From positions 161,452 to 225,451 of the forward strand of contig BQMJ01000032.1 of assembly GCA_025991245.1 (NCBI GenBank): a stretch of DNA of 64,000 bases. Direction: 5' to 3'. The notes below the pieces were generated by a model. It was not told the origin of the DNA. It was given only the letters and a program-made list of their open reading frames with translations, and did not search any database. Of this stretch, positions 55,401 to 64,000 are shown one piece after another. Source of the DNA: Galdieria partita. Lineage: Eukaryota > Rhodophyta > Bangiophyceae > Galdieriales > Galdieriaceae. The translations under genes were made by a program, and so were the position numbers. Position 1 is the first letter of the stretch; each line of letters starts with the position of its first letter.

Positions 55401-58400
55401 CAATAACCCTGTCTTTTTTGTGGGAAAGCGCATTCAGCTATATAAGACACAACTACTATCACTTGTAATCAGTAAGGCTGAGAAGCACAAAGTATACAAA
55501 CTGACAACTCGAGACGAATTCATAATGTCATTGTTCAGCGGTCTGCATTTTAAATAGCGATTCTTTTGGCAGATTGAATTTTTTCGACTAAGCAACATTC
55601 CTATGTATGCACAAGATATTCCAGGATCTTCCTAGGCTATCAAGCAAAATGGAGCGAGAAATGAATATTTTATTTTTGATACCCTCTTTTACTTGAACGA
55701 TCGATCTTCATACTGGTGGAAGCCATTGCTAAAATTTTACTCACGTAGAAATGTAGCGTCCGTGAGTGAATATACGCTGAATTTCGTGATTGGTTACGTA
55801 CACAAGAAGAACTCTAACCAGAATTGGTTTGTTATAAAGAAAATGACTGAAAGGCAATGAATTGCTCTATCAAAACTGTACAAGACATGTAATTTCCTTT
55901 ATAGACAAATTTCCTTATCATTTATATCCAAGAAAAAAAGTCTTTTACAAAAACAAAGAAAGACAAACGCCAACTGCCATATACAATACAACAAACAACT
56001 CATTGTAAAAGGAAAATACAATTGATAACAGCTCAGACAACGAATCTTGGAACTTAGTAATGTTTTAACCCAATCCAGGAGAGGCGAGAAACTCAACGTT
56101 TAGCCACTTTGATTCGCAAAGTTGTAACCAGAGAGACTTTAAAGAATAGACACAAATTCCTAAAGCAAGTTGAAGGCTAGAATTGACAATTCAAGTTTTG
56201 CTAATCAATCAATCGGAATTATTCATGGTGGACAGAGCAGGGTCCAATGTATTGTAGCTAACACCAAACGATGAAAAAATGAAAATTTGTATCGCTTCAT
56301 AAGAAAAGCTTTATTATGGAGAACGACTATAAAAAACTACTTGTAAGTCCAGGTTTTAAAAGTTTCAAACAACCCAGTATCAATCAAAACAATAAGTAGA
56401 GGTGCAAGACAAGTGACATGAGAAGCTTTCATTGTGTTGAAAACATGTATCACAGAAACTTATGGAAGACAACATGTACTTGTGAGAGTTTTACATAGAA
56501 TATTCAATTGAAACGAGAATGGAAAACCAAAAATTTCTGGTAACAACAAAATCAGTTCAAAAACAAGCTGCTCAGTAGTAACAAGGACAGACACAGTGAA
56601 ATTGCTAAATTACAGGAAGTCTATGAGAAGAAAAAATTTTCGAATTTTTATGTAATCCAGTGGCGAATTAAAACAACAAGGAAAACATATGAAAAAGGAC
56701 CATACCAAAAAATTGGGAATAAAATACATTAAAACTATAAAGTTGTCTATAATGCACAATGCCGAAATCATTTCCAATTACACTATGATGTGAAGGAGGA
56801 AAAAGATTAACATAAAAAACACCTAAAGTAGTACCTAGGAAAAAACTACACATTCAAAAACCATACACACTCCACAAGAAGAAATGCAATTTTACAAAGA
56901 AACCTCTATTCTTTACAAGACTAAATTAGAAAGTGATATCTGTGAAAAAAATATTAGCAAATAATATATAGAATCTTAGTAGATTGTGTTGTAAATGAAA
57001 AACTTGTTGGATTGTAGATTTTACTAGGCTGAATTAGAATCCAAGCTGGGTCGTTGGGAAAGCCAGTAAGAAATTACTTTAGTTCACATGAGGGTTCATT
57101 GATTCATTTCCCCTCACTTTCCTCTATTGCATTTTGATTGTCATGGGCTGTGTTTTGTTCTACGTAGCCAATTCTCGACAAAATTGAAAAAATTTTCGAA
57201 ATTTTTTTAAAGCAGATATTTGTGGAAAAAAGTTGTAGAAATTGGTTTGTATATACTAATTTGTGTTTTCTTGTTTCATATGAACTTTTTTTCACGATTA
57301 GCCAAGAGTAAGCTCCAACTGTCTAAAAAATGGCTCGAGTGCTATTTATTTGTAAATATAAAAATAAGTAGTGGTCGAAATCAACAGAAATGGAGGAGTA
57401 AAAGAATCAAACTTACCAAGCTCTTCTTTCATACTCCATTGTCCTCTGGAAAAGTTGAGGAAAGACCGACGATTGATTCAAAATCTCTATGGTGCATTTT
57501 TGCATACATGACATAGTTGGAAATTCTTGAGCCAGTTTGCAAGTACACTAGAGTATTTACAAGTAGAGCTTCTCCTGCAACTTCTCAAGTGTCACAGTAT
57601 TTCAAGTTGTGTCACTAACATAGACATCTAGTCTCAATCTTGCTCTTGCTTCCTATTAAAGCATAGAAATGAATTTGTGCCTCTGTACAACACATTCTTT
57701 TGATTTCGATTGACCAAGTATCGATTTGGACGCTAGATAAGTATGAAAAGCAAAACGCATTGAAATTTCTTATGGAAATCATGGAAGAAATAGAATTTCG
57801 ATTGGAGGACTTCCCAAACAAAGAGTTTCAAATAGAGAATTCTAGAGAGAAGAGCTAGGAAGAAACCCTAATATTATGCAATGCATACTAAAAGAGTAAA
57901 AAAGTATTTAAATCTAAGAAAACAAAGAAGAACAAATTGATTGTAGAGAAAAAGAGTGAAAGTACAATATGACAAATAAGGAAAAATGCCACGCAGTGAT
58001 ATAATCTTCTAATAGTCATCGCGCAAAGTATTGACCAGGTAGACATAAAGCAAGAAGAAAGAGGAAGAACAGCAGACATTATGGAATATTAATGTTGTCA
58101 TTGTTAACTGCTTCTTTCAATTGAAATCCTTTTTTATGGCATATGTATGGTATTGTTTCTCTTTTGGTTCAATATATATACCATCAGCAAAGTAGCATTA
58201 TAGTATACAAAGATACTCACAGAATGAAATAAGTAGTATACAATGATCATAAGAAAATAAAACCCTGTTTTGCCAAATTGCTAAGTGATAGATAAGACAA
58301 CATAAGGAAAAAATAGGGCGAAACAAGGTTGTACTCTTCAAACCACTGTCAGCGAATCGAGAAAGACTCTGACACAGTAGATCGCAAAAAATACTGTTGC

Positions 58401-61400
58401 AAAAAACGGAAGGCGGAGCCAATTTAGTTTTGCAAGATTTCAAGTAAATAATGAATTATGTTTTTCCCCAAAAAAGTACTAGAGAAAATTCATGATCAGT
58501 CAAAAGCGGTACAGGTGCACGTGTATATTAGGGGATGAAGATTTCAGAGGCGAAGATGAATTGACACGAATGGATCAACAAACAAAACAAAACTTAAACA
58601 CTACCCAATATGAAAGTAACAAGGTTAAGTCAAAATATGTGAAACACTAAATAATTCTTTGCTTTATAACATTGGCTTCACGAGAACATAATTCATTGAA
58701 GGAAAGCACATGACATATGTCAGAGGACACTAGACAATTCTTTTTTTTATTAGACCTTTGTAACGTTTCTTTCTCTGGTACACTTATAGACTAATAAATG
58801 AACGATAAAGATATCGATTTTGAAAATAACCCATAGAGAAAAGAAAGACAGCAAGAGAAATAGAATCGCTAGAAAGTTGAAGAATTCTCATATACTACTT
58901 GTCTTTATTGAATAAGTATATCTCTGATTGTTTTCTTCAACGGACATTGATCGATAACGAAAAAGATAGTAAGAAGAGGTGTCCAAAATGCATGTTCAAC
59001 GAAAAACCTACTATATCCTTCGTCGAAAACAATTCAGTACTTTTGTAAATTGAAATACTCAAAAGAAATTTTATATATTTAATTAGAAAAACAAAAACAA
59101 CAGGATGATTTCAAAGAACAAGAATCAAAATGCTACAAACTCATGGAGGAAAAGTGCTTTTGAGAGATATGTTTCAATACAAGCTGTTATTCAAAGCATA
59201 GTCAAACTGACATAAAGCATATAATATCCAAGTTGCTATAAGCCTACATTGAATCTTTGTGGCTAGATTGCTAGCGGTTTAATTCATTTGAGGCTTTTTA
59301 GTGGCAAAAGCTTGGCATGCTTCATATTCCTTATATATATCAACAGTACAATTCGTGTATAATATTATACCGATAATCATAAAATAGAACACAGTGGATC
59401 CAGTTACCATAAGAAAGCAAAACAACTTTTTAAAAAGAAGGTTTCCGATAAAAGATACCACATAGTAGCAACTAGCAGCTGCAAGATTCTACTTTTCGAA
59501 AAACTGTCGCTTTTCAATATAGAAAACGACTATAGTGAAACAAGCCATGCAATAGTTAACTGTAAAAGTTACTAAATTTAGATTTCGCAATATATCAAAT
59601 TCATAACCAAATTGCTCAGCTCCCCCCCAAAATAAAAGCTTCAATAAAAGTGAAACAAATGGAACAATTCAATATCGCTTACATGCAATACAAATACAAC
59701 TGTGGGGTTGATTCCAAAAATTTCAAAGGACGAATTACTTTGTCACTCGAGATAAATTGGCAAAATCACAAAAATCTTCAAGAATCTTGACACAATTTCA
59801 CAAGTATTGTGACCAAATCTAAACCACTTAATTTTATACTCTATTAGATTCTTTTACGACGATCTAGTGAATTGAGAAAAACACATGCTTTTTAGAAGAA
59901 AAATGAAAATTCGTGTCTTTTCAAAAAAAACAGTTTAACTGTTTTTCTAAAATAATCTACGGTTCATTAGAAGAGCAATAAAAATATCGTCTCGAATAGA
60001 GTCTATGACAAAAAGGGAGAATTTAGGGAGGTCGACCCAAGTGAAAAAATTATAGAATTTCGATACATTATTTGTCCTTTATGGCATCAGTACTTCTAGT
60101 TGTTCTCAGGAGTAAGGAATAGGTGGCAATGCGAAATTTAGTAAAAAGAAAAGTAGAACTAATCTCATATAGAAAAAATCAATATATTCTCACCTCGAAC
60201 AGTTTTTGCATATGTGAAATAGAACCGAGAAATACTTCATTGCGCATTCAAGGGATATAAGACATAAAACACACAAGAAAAACAGACAGTAGTACTAGAA
60301 GAGAAATGATCAAACAAGTGAACTTTCTAAAATGTGAACAAAGAGCCTAAACGACAATTCAATCTTCTAGCTCATTCATTCTTAAAAAGTAACAATTGAA
60401 CAAAAATCTGTGACATAAGAGTGCACACTGAAAAGCCGACAAAGAGATTCAAAATTTGACATTGTAGAGAATAGATACAAGGTGGCTCGAAAAGTTCACC
60501 AAAACATAAAGTATTGCTTTTGAAAATCCAAGAGTACCATAAGCATTGTATACATTTTGATAAATATGTATACCGACACTATATTTCAAGTAAGGCTACT
60601 CAAAGAATGAAGCAAGCAGTGTCTCAAGACCATGAAAAAGCAGAAACGACTTACCAAATGGTTAAATTTTCAATAGCATTGCACCGTAGAATGCAATAAA
60701 ATGGCAAAATAACAATACTTAGAATTTTGCTATATAAGACAAATTTCTAAAAACGATTCTAATAAGGTAAGGTTCAACCATGAAGACCTTGGCGAAACAT
60801 TAAAACAAAAGTTTCGAAATTATCCATATTCAAAGGTTATTATTATGTATGCACTGAAGACAGCAGCGATCTTAATAAGAAAAATCAATAAACAAAGAAC
60901 ATCATCGTTACAATGTAGTACCTACATGAAAAGACAAATTCAACGAAAAAGCTACTACGTCACCAAGGCATAAAAATTAAAAAAAAATTCCAAAAAGTGT
61001 GACAACAGTTAGAAAAAAAAGAAAAAGAATTCAGCATTTCATTTTCAGTTCTATTGCATTGGCACTATGAAACAGTATTAAAGAGAAGTTTTTGCAATAT
61101 ATCAAAGGGGAATAGGCAATTTTTGCATTACCAGTTTAGGACATTCTTTATACGGCTTACTAAAGGAACAATACCAAAACCAATTTTAGAAAACAGGCAT
61201 AGAAAAAACCTTTAGAGAAATAAAAACTTGAGAATATATTGAGGAATTTTTAAGTACCACTTGTTCTTTACATCATCGGTACCATGAATGTGTTCTGGTC
61301 ATGCAGATATTTCTCAACAGTGTGAAACGAAGTGAAAAAGTTACAGCAATCTGCTCACAGAGAAAAAAAATACAATAGCTTTGATGAAAGGGAATTTAGC

Positions 61401-62894
61401 AACTATATCACAAAGAAATACAGAAGAAAAAATGTTTTTCTTTCTCATTGGAAGAAAAGTAGTAAAAAGGAGTGACAATCCATGAAAACAGCAATGAAAG
61501 CAGAAAATACAAAGAAATGAAAATGTTACATAGTGGCAGATTGTTCTAATGTTTCAACGACTTGTTCGCTTACATTGCTTGCACCTTAAACGTCACCAGA
61601 AAGGTACCATTTGAACGAACCACCTGGAATCTCAAAACGATACAAAAGTAGCAGAAAATTGAGCATTCATAATAAAATTTGAACTAAAGAAGGAATGCAA
61701 AAAACTAACTCTAGTTTTCAATCCAAAAAAAAATAAACAAATATAGCTGACATGAAACAAAACTTGGTCAGTAGCACAGGAAGCATAAAAAATAAAGCAA
61801 TACGTAACTATTCTTTGGCAAAAAAACATAAATAAGAAACCGAACATGAGCAATTCACTCTGCCCACTCCTACTTTGAGACTACTAGAGCTCAGTGAATT
61901 GAAAAACTAGGTATGTCCAGGACGAAAGCAACAAGCATTTTTTCCTCCTTTTGGTTTTATAATACTTCATTAGGGTATACTTTCAAGTTAAATATGCATA
62001 TTTACCTAAAAGTTCAAATACTATTGGAATATATTAACTAGGCGATTCTAGGTAAATCTATCCAATATAAGAAAGCAAATGGATACTTCACCAATTAGAT
62101 TCGGCACAAATAATACACGAAGCAAACTATCATAATATGAAAAAAAAACAATTAATTTGCAATGAGTCACTGAAGAACGAAGGTAATGATGCTAACAAAC
62201 ACAAAAAAGCAACCATTCAAGAAAAATGCTCACAATTTCTAAACAGCTCAAAATTTCGAATTACTGTAAAGCAACAGAGAAATTCCCTAACTCAAAAGGG
62301 CTTTGAATTAAAAATCGCATCCTAAAATTTTATCTAAATACCCGTAGTAAACAACAAATACAAACATACGCAGAAATAGCACACAAGGCAAGTCATATGA
62401 TCGTTGGCAAAACAAGAAGCACAGTTTGAGAATTAAGTACATTTACGAAATTAAAAGAAAAATTGAAGGTCCTGATAGAACCAATTCGCTTTCTTTCTCC
62501 AATGCATCGTGATAAACAAGAAACTGATAAATCTTAAAAAGCGAATGACTTAGTACAGAACAATAGCAATTTCTTTTCAGGGTTGATTAATTTTTTTTTA
62601 ATTTTATTACTGCTTCTAACAAAAGTCACATACTATAGAAAGAAACTAACAGGATAGAAAAAGTAACATTCATCCAACAGAATAAAGCAAAAGGATAATT
62701 CACTCAATGAATACAGCTTCACAAGAATAAGTAAAAACCAGTAAAAAAAAGCTTTGATAAATGGCTCCACAACCAAATCAATGAAAAACGACGGTTTCAA
62801 GGCAACAATCATCCCAAAAAAATTTTCAATCAAACAAACAACTTCAAATTTTAAACCAACACAACACGACATGAAAATGCCAAAACAAATGAAA
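55400..62894. other. A-rich, T-poor subtelomeric DNA without genes
   Basis: From about 56.1 kb the plus strand becomes markedly A-rich with many short A runs and comparatively few T runs, whereas gene-bearing DNA to the left is balanced. No ATG frame exceeds about 90 codons. Blocks near 60050-60300 and 61200-61400 resemble each other (TTTATGGCATCAGTAC versus TTTACATCATCGGTAC), as do 58990-59060 and 60930-60960, so the region is built from old repeats. Confidence 0.5.
60280..60450. repeat. Diverged dispersed repeat, copy 2
   Basis: Partner of 51850-52060, with the same blocks in the same order and spacing. It lies about 8.4 kb closer to the telomere, so it may mark an old segmental duplication of the subtelomere. 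Confidence 0.6.
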
Positions 62895-63238
62895 GACAAT
62901 CATAAGTAAAAAGCAAAATAAAACTTTTTCCTATCGTTTCCAAGTATTCATGCAATATATCTCAAATACAAATATAATGGAAAAATAACCCACAAGAACA
63001 GTCACCAAAACGCCACCAAATACTCAGTGAAATTTGCGATTAATTGTACTAGACTAATGGCAAACGAAGAGGATTGATAGAATTAAGAAACTTTCGTTTA
63101 AAATGCAATTAAGAGAAAAAATGCAGTAAATTGTAAAATATGTGAAGGCTGGCAGAAGGGAGTGGGCATTTTTCTTTCTTATTCATGTTTTACTGAAGGA
63201 TTAGTATTGGGTACATAAAAACGTCTCAACAAAAGAAG
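62895..63238. repeat. Subtelomeric unit, proximal copy (period 344 bp)
   Basis: First of two tandem copies; starts GACAATCATAAGTAAAAAGC and ends with an ATTGGGTAC(A) segment. Near 63195-63212 it carries a degenerate telomere-like run (GAAGGATTAGTATTGGG) where the distal copy runs into the true telomere. Confidence 0.8.
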
Positions 63239-63536
63239 GACAATCATCAGTAAAAGGCAAAATATAGACTTTCTCGATTCACTTCCAAGTATTTATGCAA
63301 TATACCTCAAATACAGATATAAGAGAAAAATATCACACAAGAAAAATCGCCAGGACGCCAAAAAACACTCAGTAAAATTTGTGACTCATTATACGAGACA
63401 AAAAAAGGAAGAGGCTAGATTCAATTAAGAGACTTCCGTTTGAAATACAACTAAGATTAAAAAATGCAGTAAATTGTAAATATGTGTAAACCGACAGGAG
63501 GAAGTTGGCATTTTTCTTTCTTATTCAGGTTTTACT
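63239..63536. repeat. Subtelomeric unit, distal copy
   Basis: Second tandem copy, starting GACAATCATCAGTAAAAGGC, about 80 percent similar by eye to the proximal copy. It stops at TTTTACTGA, where the telomeric array begins; the same point in the proximal copy holds the telomere-like remnant. Confidence 0.8.
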
Positions 63537-64000
63537 GAGGGTTTATTAGGGTTTATTAGGGTTTATTAGGGTTTATTAGGGTTTATTAGGGTTTATTAGG
63601 GTTTATTTAGGGTTTATTAGGGTTTATTTAGGGTTTATTGGTTTTAGGGTTTATTAGGGTTTATTTAGGGTTTATTGGTTTTAGGGTTTATTAGGGTTTA
63701 TTTAGGGTTTATTAGGGTTTATTAGGGTTTATTAGGGTTTATTAGGGTTTATTTAGGGTTTATTTAGGGTTTATTAGGGTTTATTTAGGGTTTATTTAGG
63801 GTTTATTTAGGGTTTATTAGGGTTTATTTAGGGTTTATTTAGGGTTTATTAGGGTTTATTTAGGGTTTATTAGGGTTTATTTAGGGTTTATTAGGGTTTA
63901 TTAGGGTTTATTTAGGGTTTATTAGGGTTTATTAGGGTTTATTAGGGTTTATTAGGGTTTATTAGGGTTTATTTAGGGTTTATTAGGGTTTATTAGGGTT
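63537..64000 (+). repeat. Telomeric repeat array, mixed 10/11-bp units
   Basis: About 464 bp of G-rich repeat reading toward the window end. Units are TTTATTAGGG (10 bp) and TTTATTTAGGG (11 bp). The innermost six or so are all 10-mers, then the two kinds alternate irregularly. Two aberrant units with TTGGTTTTAGGG occur near 63640 and 63675, 35 bp apart. Orientation (G-rich strand 5' to 3' toward the end) is that of a right chromosome end, and the array continues to the last base. Confidence 0.95.

Noticed and set aside
62137-62899. Short frames in the A-rich subtelomere
   Set aside because: Low-complexity Lys/Asn or Phe/Leu composition reflects base bias; no motifs.
63537-64000. Possible CRISPR-like or satellite array
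   Set aside because: Units have no spacers and are G-rich toward the end: this is a telomere.

Overview
The window looks like the right end of a chromosome from a small, gene-dense, AT-rich photosynthetic eukaryote. Nuclear introns are tiny: I resolved 28, almost all about 33-82 bp and GT...AG. Several proteins are plastid-type (CYP38-like lumenal cyclophilin, ARASP/RseP-like M50 protease, a G6PD with the plastid-type cysteines). The distal part carries an intronless, tandemly expanded family of P-loop ATPases. Together this best fits a cyanidiophycean red alga such as Galdieria, where expansion of archaeal-type ATPases has been reported. The organism assignment is inference, not proof.

Region 1, 1-35384, is a compact housekeeping arm. 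In order: Aquarius-like helicase (partial, -), SRP9 (-), PHS/PHT1-type MFS transporter (+), organellar Era GTPase (-), ARASP-like site-2 protease (-), a single-TM protein (-), RAD51 (+), G6PD (-), Pumilio (+), SNM1-type nuclease (-), USP deubiquitinase (+), DNMT3-like methyltransferase with a PHD finger (-), SMP-C2-C2-PLAT protein (-), PNK-like kinase (+), a small membrane/coiled-coil protein (-), a bZIP protein with an N-terminal ubiquitin-like domain (-), APC1 (+), CYP38-like cyclophilin (-), NFU1 (-) and SAS-6 (+). Several neighbours touch: convergent genes overlap by 11 and 4 bp or are separated by only 8-9 bp, and NFU1 and CYP38 lie 6 bp apart on one strand.

Region 2, 35385-49800, is a subtelomeric gene-family zone. 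It holds an intact 704-residue ATPase (+), an inverted relative broken by one frameshift in a homopolymer (-), an N-terminal stub of a third copy, an intact 880-residue larger ATPase (-), and a decayed pseudogene of that larger type with duplicated flanks. The proteins combine a P-loop ATPase domain with a C-terminal region that resembles a degenerate PD-(D/E)xK nuclease. That architecture recalls the trypanosome RHS and Crinkler-type proteins.

Region 3, 49800-63536, is gene-poor. It contains diverged dispersed repeats (some shared with region 2), a long A-rich/T-poor stretch, and two copies of a roughly 344-bp unit next to the telomere.

Region 4, 63537-64000, is a telomeric array made of mixed 10- and 11-bp units (TTTATTAGGG and TTTATTTAGGG), reading G-rich toward the window end, as expected for a right chromosome end.

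I worked by eye. Exon joins were chosen from reading frame, GT/AG signals and family similarity remembered from known proteins. No database search was run.
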